Source: Vicinamibacterales bacterium (GTDB lineage: Bacteria > Acidobacteriota > Vicinamibacteria > Vicinamibacterales > UBA2999). Taken from it: a stretch of 64,000 bases of DNA. Under the pieces are notes generated by a model that was not told where the DNA came from, did no database searches, and saw only the letters and a program-made list of their open reading frames with translations. The stretch's first letter is position 1. Each line of letters starts with the position of its first letter. The position numbers and the translations under genes are program-made. Where the stretch lies: the NCBI GenBank assembly GCA_041394705.1, contig JAWKHS010000028.1:7815-71814 (forward strand), read 5' to 3'. Shown in pieces: positions 34,855-43,115 of this stretch.

Positions 34855-34882
34855 TAGCCGCTAGCCCCTAGCCGCTAGCCCC
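34855..34882 (+). repeat. Two tandem 14-bp repeats next to the obgE start
   Basis: TAGCCGCTAGCCCC occurs twice without change (34855-34868 and 34869-34882) and is followed immediately by TATG of obgE. Each unit contains the palindrome GCTAGC. The repeats occupy the place where a ribosome binding site would be expected; none is visible. Confidence 0.7.
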
Positions 34883-34883
34883 T

Positions 34884-35963
34884 ATGTTCGTAGACGACGT
34901 CGAGATCGTCGTGGAATCGGGCGCGGGCGGCCCCGGCTGCCTGAGCTTCCGCCGCGAGAAGTTCGTGCCGCGCGGCGGCCCGGACGGCGGCAACGGCGGC
35001 GCCGGTGGGTCGGTGGTCCTCGTCGCCGATCCGCATCGCAACACCCTGCTCCACTTCCGCTACAACCCCGAACACCGGGCCGACCGCGGCCGCCCTGGCG
35101 AGGGGGCGCTGCGCACGGGGAAAGCCGGCCGGGACCTCGAGGTGCCGGTCCCCCCGGGCACCACGGTGTCCGTGGCCGATCCGGACGTGGACGGCCAGTG
35201 GGTGCCCCTGGCCGATCTGACGCGGACCGGCCAGAAAGTGGTGGTCGCGCGCGGCGGGCGCGGCGGGCTCGGCAACGCGATGTTCGTGAGCGCGACCAAC
35301 CGCGCGCCGCGCAAGGTCCAGCCCGGCGAGCCGGGCGAGAAGAAGCGGCTGCGTCTCACGTTGAAGCTCCTGGCCGACGTCGGTCTCGTCGGCTTCCCCA
35401 ACGCCGGCAAGTCCACGCTCATCGCGCGGGCCAGCGCGGCGCGGCCCAAGATCGCGGACTACCCGTTCACGACGCTCACGCCGAACCTGGGCGTGGTCAG
35501 CCTGAGCGGCGAGCGCACGTTCGTCATCGCCGACGTGCCCGGTCTCATCGAGGGCGCCCACACGGGCCACGGTCTGGGCCATCAGTTCCTCCGGCACGTC
35601 GAGCGCACGGCGGTCCTGGTCCACGTCGTGGACGTGTCGGGCGCGTCGGGCCGCGACCCGGTCACCGACCTCGACGTCGTGCGCCGCGAGCTCGATCTCT
35701 TCGACGCGGCCATGCTCGAGAAGCCGCAGCTCGTGGTCGCCAACAAGATCGACGCCCTGGACGAGCCGGCGCGGCTCGATGCCCTTCGCGAGCGGGCCCA
35801 GGCGCTGAACCTGCCCTTCCTCGCGATTTCGGCCGCCGCCGGCACCGGCGTCGGCGCGCTGCTCGAGGCCGTGTGGCCGCACGTGGCCGCGGCCCGCGCC
35901 GAGGAGGCCGCGCGCGCCGCCGGGGACGACGACGCCCCACTCGAGGATCCCGCCGGCCCATGA
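34884..35963 (+). CDS. obgE: GTPase ObgE/CgtA
   Basis: A 359-residue Obg GTPase for 50S assembly and stress control. The glycine-rich Obg fold has FRREKFVPRGGPDGGNGGAGG. The G domain has G1 GFPNAGKSTL, the G2 threonine in YPFTTLTPNLG, G3 DVPGLIEGA and G4 NKID. The C-terminal OCT domain is reduced to a short acidic tail. Its stop overlaps nadD as ATGA. Order rplU-rpmA-obg-nadD-rsfS is conserved widely. Confidence 0.95.
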   Translation: MFVDDVEIVVESGAGGPGCLSFRREKFVPRGGPDGGNGGAGGSVVLVADPHRNTLLHFRYNPEHRADRGRPGEGALRTGKAGRDLEVPVPPGTTVSVADPDVDGQWVPLADLTRTGQKVVVARGGRGGLGNAMFVSATNRAPRKVQPGEPGEKKRLRLTLKLLADVGLVGFPNAGKSTLIARASAARPKIADYPFTTLTPNLGVVSLSGERTFVIADVPGLIEGAHTGHGLGHQFLRHVERTAVLVHVVDVSGASGRDPVTDLDVVRRELDLFDAAMLEKPQLVVANKIDALDEPARLDALRERAQALNLPFLAISAAAGTGVGALLEAVWPHVAAARAEEAARAAGDDDAPLEDPAGP

Positions 35964-36607
35964 CGACGGTGGGCGTGCTCGGCGGCACGTTCGACCCGGT
36001 GCACGTGGGCCACGTCGCCGTCGGCCAGCAGGCGCAGCGTGCGCTGGGCCTCGACGCGGTCCGCCTCGTCCCGTCACGGGTGCCGCCGCACCGGAGCGGC
36101 CCCAGGGCGTCCGGCTACCATCGCTTCACGATGGCGGCGCTCGTCGCGCTCGACCAGGACTCGTGGACGGTCTCCGACGCCGAGCTCCGGCGCGAGGGGC
36201 CGTCCTTCAGCTACGACACGCTGGCCGGCCTCGCGGCGGAGGGCCTCCAGCCGACGCAGATCTTCTTCCTGATCGGTGCCGACGCCTTCGCGGAAATTGC
36301 CACCTGGCACCGCTATCCCGCGGTGCTGGACCTGGCGCACTTCGTGGTGCTGGCGCGGCCCGGCACCGCGCTGGCGGCGCTCGGGGACCGCGTGCCCGAC
36401 CTGGCGCCGCGCATCATCGGCCTGGACGCCGCGCGCCACGGCGAGACGACGGGCATCGTGCTGGTGGACGCGGCGACGCCGGGCGTGTCGTCCACCGACA
36501 TTCGCGAACGCGCGGCCAGGCGCGAACCGCTGGCCGGCTTGGTGACGGAGCCCGTGGAGCGGTACATTCGGCGGCACGGGCTGTACGGTTCCGGCCCGCA
36601 CTGGTAG
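35960..36607 (+). CDS. nadD: Nicotinate-nucleotide adenylyltransferase
   Basis: NadD joins nicotinate mononucleotide and ATP to deamido-NAD. The 215-residue protein has GVLGGTFDPVHVGHVAV (HxGH motif), the PPHRSGP loop, FFLIGADAFAEIATWHRY and the C-terminal VSSTDIRERAARRE (ISSTxIR motif). ATG 35960 overlaps the obgE stop by four bases. Confidence 0.94.
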   Translation: MTTVGVLGGTFDPVHVGHVAVGQQAQRALGLDAVRLVPSRVPPHRSGPRASGYHRFTMAALVALDQDSWTVSDAELRREGPSFSYDTLAGLAAEGLQPTQIFFLIGADAFAEIATWHRYPAVLDLAHFVVLARPGTALAALGDRVPDLAPRIIGLDAARHGETTGIVLVDAATPGVSSTDIRERAARREPLAGLVTEPVERYIRRHGLYGSGPHW

Positions 36608-36616
36608 GTGCCTTGC

Positions 36617-37009
36617 ATGGCGAAGACGACGAGTGGACGAGCGAAGCGGACAAGGGTGCCCGCGGTCATCGTGGCCGCGGTGGACGCCATGCGCGAGAAG
36701 AAGGCCGACGACGTGGTGGCGCTGGATCTCCGGCAGTCCGACGCGTTCACCGATTACTTCCTCGTGTGCACGGGCCAGAACCGCCGCCAGGTGCAGGCCA
36801 TCGCCGACGCCGTGGAAGCCGTCCTCAAGGCGAAGAAGCTCCGCCCGAGCCACGTGGAAGGGTACGACCGCGGGGAATGGGTGCTCCTGGACTACTTCGA
36901 CTTCGTCGTGCACGTGTTCTCGCCCTCGGCGCGGGCGTTCTACGCACTCGAGCGCCTGTGGGGCAACGCCACGCCGCTGCCGCTGCCGGAATCCACACCG
37001 GCCGCCTGA
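36617..37009 (+). CDS. rsfS: Ribosomal silencing factor RsfS
   Basis: A 130-residue RsfS/Iojap protein that binds L14 and blocks subunit joining in starvation. Conserved landmarks are KADDVVALDLRQSDAFTDYFLVCTGQNRRQVQAIAD and GEWVLLDYFDFVVHVFSPSARAFYALERLW. ATG 36617 is chosen; GTG 36608 at the nadD stop would add three residues. The Lys/Arg-rich first 15 residues are not typical. Confidence 0.94.
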   Translation: MAKTTSGRAKRTRVPAVIVAAVDAMREKKADDVVALDLRQSDAFTDYFLVCTGQNRRQVQAIADAVEAVLKAKKLRPSHVEGYDRGEWVLLDYFDFVVHVFSPSARAFYALERLWGNATPLPLPESTPAA

Positions 37010-37057
37010 GCCTCCACCGCGCGCACCACGCCGCGGGCGCGCGGCGGCGGGGCGGCC

Positions 37058-37777
37058 GTGCTGATGCGGACGCTGCTCGACGGCGTGCTCGCCGCGCTGC
37101 TCGCGCCCACCTGCGCCGTCTGCGATGCCGTGCTCGAGCAGCCGCTCGACGGCGCGGCATGTCCCGCCTGCTGGGCCCGGATCGCCCGCTACACACCGCC
37201 GGTCTGCACACGCTGCGGTGATGCGCTGCCGCCCGTCGGCGGCGCGACGGCGTGCGCGCGGTGCTCGGTGGACCTCGGCCCGATCGCCGCGGCGCGTGCC
37301 CTCGGCCCGTTCGATGGCGCCCTGGCGGACCTCGTACACGCCTGCAAGTACGGACGCCGGCCGACGATCGCCGTGGGGCTCGGCCTGCGGATGCGGGAGC
37401 TGCTGCCGGCGGTCGCGCCCGGCGTCGATGTCCTCGTCCCGGTGCCGCTCCATCCGCGACGGGAGCGGGAGCGCGGCTTCAATCAGGCCGCGTGGCTCGC
37501 CCGCGGGATGGCGGCACCCGTGTGTCCCGCCCTGGTCCGCCCGGTGCCCACGCCGCCGCAGGCCGCAGCCACGGCGGCGGCACGGCAGGCCAACGTCCGC
37601 CACGCGTTCGCCTGCAGCCGGCGGGCCGGGGAGGTCACGGGCGCCGTCGTCGGGCTCGTGGACGACGTGCTGACCACGGGCGCGACGCTGGTGGCGGCCG
37701 CCGAGACGCTGGCCGCGGCGCGGCCGCGGCGGATCGTCGCGCTCACAGCAGCGCGAGCCGCGTTCCGACCGCGCTGA
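37058..37777 (+). CDS. comF: ComF family competence protein / phosphoribosyltransferase
   Basis: A 239-residue ComF-type protein. The N-terminal double zinc ribbon has CAVCDAVLEQ, CPACW, CTRCGDALPP and CARC. The type I PRTase domain has CKYGRRPTIAVGLG, DVLVPVPLHPRRERERGFNQA and the PRPP loop VGLVDDVLTTGATL. ComF is needed in some bacteria for DNA uptake. GTG 37058 or ATG 37064 are both possible starts. The 3' end overlaps tmk on the other strand by 35 bases. Confidence 0.9.
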   Translation: MLMRTLLDGVLAALLAPTCAVCDAVLEQPLDGAACPACWARIARYTPPVCTRCGDALPPVGGATACARCSVDLGPIAAARALGPFDGALADLVHACKYGRRPTIAVGLGLRMRELLPAVAPGVDVLVPVPLHPRRERERGFNQAAWLARGMAAPVCPALVRPVPTPPQAAATAAARQANVRHAFACSRRAGEVTGAVVGLVDDVLTTGATLVAAAETLAAARPRRIVALTAARAAFRPR

Positions 37778-38336
37778 CGACGTCGGCGTGCACGTCGGCC
37801 GCGGGCCGGGCCCCGTCCAGGGCGAGCCAGCCCTGCCCCCCGGCCTGGCGGGTGTAGCTCTCGCGCACGCGGGACAGCAGCGGCAGGTCGCGCTCGAAGC
37901 GGTCGCGGGCCACCTGCTTGCGCGCGAGCGACGTCTCCGGCGCGATGTCGAGCAGGATCGTGAGGTCGGCCGTCGGCAGGTGCCGCTGCACGTCGGCCAG
38001 CCACGCCACGTCGAGTCCCTGGGCCTCGCCGTAGGCGAGGCTCGACGCCGCGTAGCGATCGGCGACCACGACGGCGCCCTCGTCGAGCCACGCGCGAATC
38101 CGCGGGGCGTACTCGTACCGGTTGGCGATGTAGAGCAGCTGCAGCACGTCCGGCCCGTACGGACGCCCGCCCTGCAGCGCCGCGCCGATTTCGGCGCCGA
38201 TGGTGGTGGCGTAGTCGGGGAACGACAGCGTCCGCACCACGTGGCCCGCGCGGCCCAGCGCCGCCACGAGCGCCTCGGCCTGCGTCTGCTTGCCGCTCTG
38301 ATCCAGGCCTTCGAAGGCGATGAGCCGGCCGCGCAC
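37743..38336 (-). CDS. tmk: Thymidylate kinase
   Basis: A 197-residue dTMP kinase. The P-loop is FEGLDQSGKQTQAEAL (G-x-D-x-x-GK, closer to the eukaryote-like D-x-x-GK variant than to the bacterial E-G-x-G-K), the DR(Y/x) motif is VVADRYAASSLAYGEAQG and the lid region is LARKQVARDRFERDLP. GTG 38336 overlaps the lysA TAG stop by one base (TAGTG). It is convergent and overlapping with comF. Confidence 0.9.
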   Translation of the reverse strand: MRGRLIAFEGLDQSGKQTQAEALVAALGRAGHVVRTLSFPDYATTIGAEIGAALQGGRPYGPDVLQLLYIANRYEYAPRIRAWLDEGAVVVADRYAASSLAYGEAQGLDVAWLADVQRHLPTADLTILLDIAPETSLARKQVARDRFERDLPLLSRVRESYTRQAGGQGWLALDGARPAADVHADVVSAVGTRLALL

Positions 38337-39583
38337 TAGGCCTCCAGCTGCAGCAGTTCGTCGAGCGTCTGGCGCCGGCGAATGGTCGTCCACGTGCCGC
38401 CGTCCACGAGCGCTTCGGGCGGCAGCGGGCGGCGCAGGTAGGTCGATCCCAGCGCGGCACCGTACGCGCCGACGTCGCGGATCGCCACGAGGTCGCCCAC
38501 CTCGAGCGGCGGCAGCGCGCGGTCGCGCGCGAAGCGGTCGGTGGACTCGCAGATCGGCCCGACCACGTCGCACGCGACGGGCAGGCCCGGACGCGGGTGC
38601 ACCGCGTCGATCCGGTGGTAGGCGCCGTACAGGGCCGGACGCATCAGCTCGGTCATCCCGGCGTCGAGGACGACGAAGCGGCGCCCGCCGGGCACATGCT
38701 TCACGTCCACGACCGTGGACAGCAGCACGCCGGCCGGCCCCACGATCGAGCGCCCCGGCTCGATGACCAGTGTGAAATCGGTGTCGCCCGCGGCGTCCAC
38801 GAGCGTCCGCACGTACGCGCCGGCGTCCGGCACCGGGCTCTCGTCGTAGGCGATGCCGAGGCCGCCGCCGAAGTCCACCTGTTCGATCGGGATGCCGTCG
38901 GCTCTGAGCGCGCGCGCCAGCGAGATCGCCGCCTCGGCCGCACGGGCCAGCGGGGCGAGGCTCGTGATCTGCGAGCCGATGTGGACGTGCACGCCGACCG
39001 GCACGAGGCCTTGCCGGCGGGCCATGTCCACGAACAGCCCGTGCGCGACCGCGATCGGCACGCCGAACTTGTTGTCACGCAGGCCGGTCGAGATGTGCGG
39101 GTGGCTCTCGGCGTCGATGTCCGGGTTCACGCGCAGGGCCACGCGGACCGTCGTCCCGTGCGCCACGGCGAGCTGATCGAGCCGCTCGAGCTCGCCCGGG
39201 GACTCGACGTTGATGGCGTGCACGCCCAGCGTGATGGCGCGCTCGAGCTCGGCCGATGACTTGCCGACGCCGGTGAAGACGATCTCCCGCGGCTCGAAGC
39301 CGCAGCGGAGCGCGACGTCCACCTCGCCCATCGAGTTCGCGTCCGCGTGACTGCCGAGCTCGCGGAGCAGCCGCACGATCGCCAGGGTGGAATTCGCCTT
39401 CAGCGCGTAGTGGATCGCGTGGCGCCGGGCGCCGAACGCGGTGTCCAGCGCGCGGTAGGCCGCCCGGATCGCGGCGGCACCGTAGACGTAGCACGGGGTC
39501 CCGAGCGCCGCGGCCACGTCGGCGGCGGACACGCCGTCGATGGCCAGGCCGACGTCGGAATGGGAGGAACGCGGTGGGGTCAC
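38336..39583 (-). CDS. lysA: Diaminopimelate decarboxylase
   Basis: LysA decarboxylates meso-diaminopimelate to lysine with PLP. The 415-residue protein has the PLP lysine in HYALKANSTLAIVRLL, HIGSQITSLAPL, VDFGGGLGIAYDE, the PLP-phosphate EPGRSIVGPAG and the catalytic cysteine of the neighbouring subunit in GPICESTDRFARDR. GTG 39583 precedes the first conserved strand; the open frame goes further 5' with no homology. It heads the lysA-tmk unit. Confidence 0.94.
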   Translation of the reverse strand: MTPPRSSHSDVGLAIDGVSAADVAAALGTPCYVYGAAAIRAAYRALDTAFGARRHAIHYALKANSTLAIVRLLRELGSHADANSMGEVDVALRCGFEPREIVFTGVGKSSAELERAITLGVHAINVESPGELERLDQLAVAHGTTVRVALRVNPDIDAESHPHISTGLRDNKFGVPIAVAHGLFVDMARRQGLVPVGVHVHIGSQITSLAPLARAAEAAISLARALRADGIPIEQVDFGGGLGIAYDESPVPDAGAYVRTLVDAAGDTDFTLVIEPGRSIVGPAGVLLSTVVDVKHVPGGRRFVVLDAGMTELMRPALYGAYHRIDAVHPRPGLPVACDVVGPICESTDRFARDRALPPLEVGDLVAIRDVGAYGAALGSTYLRRPLPPEALVDGGTWTTIRRRQTLDELLQLEA

Positions 39584-39678
39584 GACGGAGGCGGCGATGA
39601 TACCGTGAAGCGAGGCCCGAATCGAGGCCGGGCCCCGGCCAACAGTGATATTCTGGCCGGCGTTCCGCCTTCCTGCCG

Positions 39679-40329
39679 ATGCCACCAGACGCCCCGTCGG
39701 TCGAGCCCGACGCCATCGATACGCTGATCCAGCGCTGTCTCGCGGGCGACCAGTCGGCATGGGACGAGATCGTGCGGATGAACCGCCGCCGCGTCTTCAA
39801 CATCGCCTACAAGTTCACGGGCCGCCACGACCTCGCCGAGGACCTCACGCAGGACGTCTTCGTCAAGATCTTCAAGTCGTTGAACACGTTCGACCGGCGG
39901 GCCAACTTCCAGACCTGGCTCGTGAGCGTGAGCCGCAACCTCTGCATCGACCACTACCGCAGCGTCCGCAAGGAGCGCGAGGCGATCGACCGGGACGTGG
40001 ACCCCGGGACGCTGGCGCCCGTGTCCCACACCACCAGCCCGTACCAGTCGCTCGAACAGCGCGACCGGGCCTCGCTCCTGCGCCGGGGCCTCGCCGAGCT
40101 GGCGCCGACGCTGCGGGAAGCCGTGCTGCTGCGGGATCTCCAGGAGCTGTCCTACCAGGAGATCGCCGACAGGCTCGGGCTGCCCGAAGGCACGGTGAAG
40201 TCCCGCATCAACCGCGGCCGGAACGAGCTGGCGCGGCAAATCAGCCGGATACGCGAAAGCGACGACAGGGCCGTCGCCGCGCGGATGGCGGGCGGCGGCC
40301 CGGATTCCCGCCGAAGCGGAGTCGTGTGA
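39679..40329 (+). CDS. ECF sigma factor
   Basis: A 216-residue RpoE-like ECF sigma factor. Region 2 has DLAEDLTQDVFVKIFKSL (2.1-2.2) and FQTWLVSVSRNLCIDHYR (2.3-2.4). Region 4 has SYQEIADRLGLPEGTVKSRINRGRNEL. A Ser/Thr/Pro-rich linker separates them. There is no zinc-binding anti-sigma gene next to it, but a STAS-domain protein follows one base after its stop. TATTCT (39649-39654) with TG upstream is a likely -10 about 25 bases before the ATG. Confidence 0.92.
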   Translation: MPPDAPSVEPDAIDTLIQRCLAGDQSAWDEIVRMNRRRVFNIAYKFTGRHDLAEDLTQDVFVKIFKSLNTFDRRANFQTWLVSVSRNLCIDHYRSVRKEREAIDRDVDPGTLAPVSHTTSPYQSLEQRDRASLLRRGLAELAPTLREAVLLRDLQELSYQEIADRLGLPEGTVKSRINRGRNELARQISRIRESDDRAVAARMAGGGPDSRRSGVV

Positions 40330-40330
40330 G

Positions 40331-40672
40331 ATGAACTTCAGCATCGACCGTTCGAACGACGTCGCGATCGTGCGCCTCGACGAGGCACGCCTGATGTATC
40401 CACTGCTGGCCGAGTTCGCGGGCGCCGTCACGGGCCTGCTCGACGCCGGCGACCGCAAGGTCCTGCTCGATTTCACGAAGGTGACCTACGTGGACAGCGC
40501 GACCATCGGCTGCCTGATGGACCTGTACCGGCAGGCCAGCGGCAAGGGCGGTTCGCTGAAGCTGGCGGGCGTGCAGAAGCGCGTCGAGACGATGCTCACC
40601 ATGACGGGCGCCCACAACTTCCTCGCCCTCCACGCCGACGAGGCGTCGGCGCTGGCCAGTTTCGGGGCCTGA
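40331..40672 (+). CDS. STAS-domain anti-sigma factor antagonist
   Basis: A 113-residue STAS protein like SpoIIAA/RsbV. The conserved loop VDSATIGCLMDLYRQA has the serine normally phosphorylated by an anti-sigma kinase. It is one base downstream of the ECF sigma gene. A cognate HPK-like anti-sigma kinase is not in the window. Partner switching acting on the neighbouring sigma factor is possible but not typical for ECF sigmas. Confidence 0.85.
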   Translation: MNFSIDRSNDVAIVRLDEARLMYPLLAEFAGAVTGLLDAGDRKVLLDFTKVTYVDSATIGCLMDLYRQASGKGGSLKLAGVQKRVETMLTMTGAHNFLALHADEASALASFGA

Positions 40673-40673
40673 C

Positions 40674-40943
40674 ATGCGCACGATCACCACGAGCAAGGGC
40701 GTGACCATCGAGCTCGACGGCGACGTGCAGCTGGTGCTCGAGGCGCTGTTCAAGACCTTCTGGGACAACCCCGACGACTACTCGTACGAGCACACCGTGA
40801 AGGAAGTGCAGCACGTGCTGGGGCAGCTCACCGACGACGAGGCGCGCCAGTACCTGGCCGAGGCCCTCGCCCTCTGCTACACCACCTACGAGAACGGCCG
40901 GCTCGACAGCGTGATGAAGAACCTCGACACGAAGGAACCCTGA
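40674..40943 (+). CDS. Conserved small protein of unknown function
   Basis: An 89-residue acidic protein starting one base after the STAS gene. The sequence (IELDGDVQLVLEALFKTFWDNPDDYSYE ... VLGQLTDDEARQYLAEALALCYTTYENGRL) is predicted mainly helical. No domain is recognised. Tight packing between the STAS and radical SAM genes suggests a shared role. Confidence 0.65.
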   Translation: MRTITTSKGVTIELDGDVQLVLEALFKTFWDNPDDYSYEHTVKEVQHVLGQLTDDEARQYLAEALALCYTTYENGRLDSVMKNLDTKEP

Positions 40944-40956
40944 CGGCGGCTGCCCG

Positions 40957-42309
40957 ATGTCGCTCAACTACCTCGCCGAGCGGTTCACCTGCGCCTGGCC
41001 CTGGTCCACGGCGATCCTCCTCTGCGACGGCCGGATCTCCTGCGGCTGTTCGGACCCCTACGGCAAGCGGATCATGGGCGATGCCCGGACGACCACGCTC
41101 GCCGACGTGTGGCGCGGGCCCCTCGCGACCGAGCTCCGCGAGGACATCAACACCGGCGGCTCGCCTTTCTGCGGCGACTGTCCCCTCAAGGAGCCCCTGG
41201 CTCCCGGGCAGGCGCCGCCCGTGCGCGACCTGAACGTCGGGCCCCTGCCGAACCGCCTCTACGTGGAGTGCACGGCCGCCTGCAACATCTCGTGCTTCCA
41301 GGCCTGCTGCGCGCCCGAGACGGGCATCACGCGCACCCGCCAGGCGGGCATGCTGGACTTCGACCTCTTCACGCGCGTCATCGACGAGGCGGGCCCGTCG
41401 CTCGTGCGGGTGGACTTCTTCAACTACGGCGAGGCCTTCCTCCACAAGCGCGCGGTGGAGATGTGCGAGTACATCAAGACGAAGTTCCCGCACATCTACC
41501 TCTACACGAGCACCAACGGCGGCGCCCTGAACGAGGAGCGGTCGCGGCGGCTCGTGCACTCGGGCATCGACGAGGTCACCTTCTCCATCGACGGCGCCTC
41601 GCAGGCCGTGTACGAGAAGTACCGCCAGCGGGGCAAGTTCGACGTGGCCACGGCCAACCTCCGCGCCATGGCCGACGAGAAGGCGAAGCACGGCCGCGAC
41701 GTGCCGCAGATCAACTGGCGCTACATCCTGTTCACCTGGAACGACTCGGACGAGGAGATGGAGCGCGCGCGGCGGCTCGCGCAGGAGTTCGGGGCCGATC
41801 GCCTCACCTGGGAGATCACCGATCACCCGGAGGACTCGTTCTCCCGCCGCTTCGCGCCCGGGACGGCCGACTTCGATCGCATCAAGTACGAGGTGTGGGA
41901 CCACTCGGGCCTGGGCAACGCCATTCCCGGGGCCACGCCCCGGGCCGAGATCGCGGTGCAGGCGGTGGACGCCCTGTCGGGCCGCGCGGGCGACACCATC
42001 ACGGTCGCCACGCACGTCACGAACCGTTCCACGCGGCCGTTCCGCAAGCTCGCCAGCTACGGCCGGCGACTGGTCCGGCTCGGCGCGCAGCTCTGCGCCG
42101 CCGATGGCACGCTCCTCAACCGCGACTACGCGCGCGCGTGGCTGCCGGACGACATCCCCGCGGGCGGCGCCGCCGACGTCCCGATCGAGGTGCCCCTGCC
42201 TGCGGACGCCGGACGGTACGCGCTGAAGTTCGATCTCGTGAGCGAGGGCATCGACTGGTTCGAGAAGGCCGGGTCGCCGACCACGACGCGCGATCTGGTC
42301 GTCCTGTAG
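40957..42309 (+). CDS. Radical SAM protein with N-terminal SPASM-like cluster
   Basis: A 450-residue protein in three parts. Residues 1-85 have a SPASM-like cysteine set: CAWPW, LLCDGRISCGCSDPYG, GDCPL, with DARTTTLADVWRGPLATELRE between. Residues about 95-310 are a radical SAM core: VECTAACNISCFQACC, FFNYGEAFLHK, TSTNGGALNE, EVTFSIDGASQAVYEKYR. The cysteine spacing CNISCFQAC is Cx3Cx3C instead of the usual Cx3Cx2C. The last 120 residues form an immunoglobulin-like domain (ITVATHVTNRS ... DAGRYALKFDLVSEGIDWFEKAG) seen in surface-glycan proteins. Substrate unknown. Confidence 0.8.
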   Translation: MSLNYLAERFTCAWPWSTAILLCDGRISCGCSDPYGKRIMGDARTTTLADVWRGPLATELREDINTGGSPFCGDCPLKEPLAPGQAPPVRDLNVGPLPNRLYVECTAACNISCFQACCAPETGITRTRQAGMLDFDLFTRVIDEAGPSLVRVDFFNYGEAFLHKRAVEMCEYIKTKFPHIYLYTSTNGGALNEERSRRLVHSGIDEVTFSIDGASQAVYEKYRQRGKFDVATANLRAMADEKAKHGRDVPQINWRYILFTWNDSDEEMERARRLAQEFGADRLTWEITDHPEDSFSRRFAPGTADFDRIKYEVWDHSGLGNAIPGATPRAEIAVQAVDALSGRAGDTITVATHVTNRSTRPFRKLASYGRRLVRLGAQLCAADGTLLNRDYARAWLPDDIPAGGAADVPIEVPLPADAGRYALKFDLVSEGIDWFEKAGSPTTTRDLVVL

Positions 42310-42311
42310 GC

Positions 42312-43082
42312 GTGGCGGGCGGCACGAGCCTGCTGCTCTTCGGCGCGGGCGCCTGCGCCGGCGTCATGAACGCCGTGGCCGGGGGCGGATCCTTCCTGAC
42401 GCTGCCGGCGCTGGTGTTCGCGGGGTTGCCGTCGGTGACGGCCAACGCCTCGTCCACCGTCGCGCTCGCGCCCGCCACCCTGGCGTCGGTGTGGGCATAC
42501 ATGAGCGGACCGCGCCGGACCGGCCTCGTCGATGTCGGCGGCGTCCCCATCATCAGGCTCATCGCGATGAGCGCCGCCGGGGGTCTCACCGGCGCCGTGC
42601 TGCTGCTCTCGACGCCCGTCCGTCTCTTCGACGGCATCCTGCCGTGGCTGCTGCTCCTGGCGACCTGTGCGTTCCTCTTCGGGGGACGGGTGAGCGCCTA
42701 CCTGCGGGAGCGTGCCCACGGTGGTCCCGCCGCCGTGCTGCCGCTCCAGTTCCTGGTGGGGATCTACGGCGGCTACTTCGGCGGCGCCGTCGGCATCATG
42801 GCACTGGCCGCCTGGTCGCTGGTCGACCGGCACGACCTGAAAGCCCTCCACCCCACACGGATGCTCACGGTGGCGGCCATGAACGTGATCGCCGTCGCCT
42901 ACTTCGTCGCGCGGGGCGAGGTGCGCTGGCCCGAGACGCTCGCGATGCTCGTGGGCGCCGTGGCCGGGGGCTTCCTGGGCGGCCGCCTCGGCCAGCGGCT
43001 GCCGCCGACGGTCACCCGCTACATCATCCTGGGCGTGACCATCGGCACGACGCTCGTGTTCTTCCGCCGCGCCTACTTCTAG
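42312..43082 (+). CDS. TSUP (TauE/SafE) family permease
   Basis: A 256-residue membrane protein with about eight helices. GACAGVMNAVAGGGSFLTLPAL and the repeat VGIYGGYFGGAVGIMALA are the two signature halves of sulfite/organosulfonate exporters of the TauE/SafE/YfcA family. GTG 42312 lies two bases after the radical SAM stop, so they are co-transcribed. Substrate is likely a sulfur-containing anion. Confidence 0.85.
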   Translation: MAGGTSLLLFGAGACAGVMNAVAGGGSFLTLPALVFAGLPSVTANASSTVALAPATLASVWAYMSGPRRTGLVDVGGVPIIRLIAMSAAGGLTGAVLLLSTPVRLFDGILPWLLLLATCAFLFGGRVSAYLRERAHGGPAAVLPLQFLVGIYGGYFGGAVGIMALAAWSLVDRHDLKALHPTRMLTVAAMNVIAVAYFVARGEVRWPETLAMLVGAVAGGFLGGRLGQRLPPTVTRYIILGVTIGTTLVFFRRAYF

Positions 43083-43115
43083 GCCGGCCGCGGGCGAACG
43101 CGGCGAGGCCCGCGC

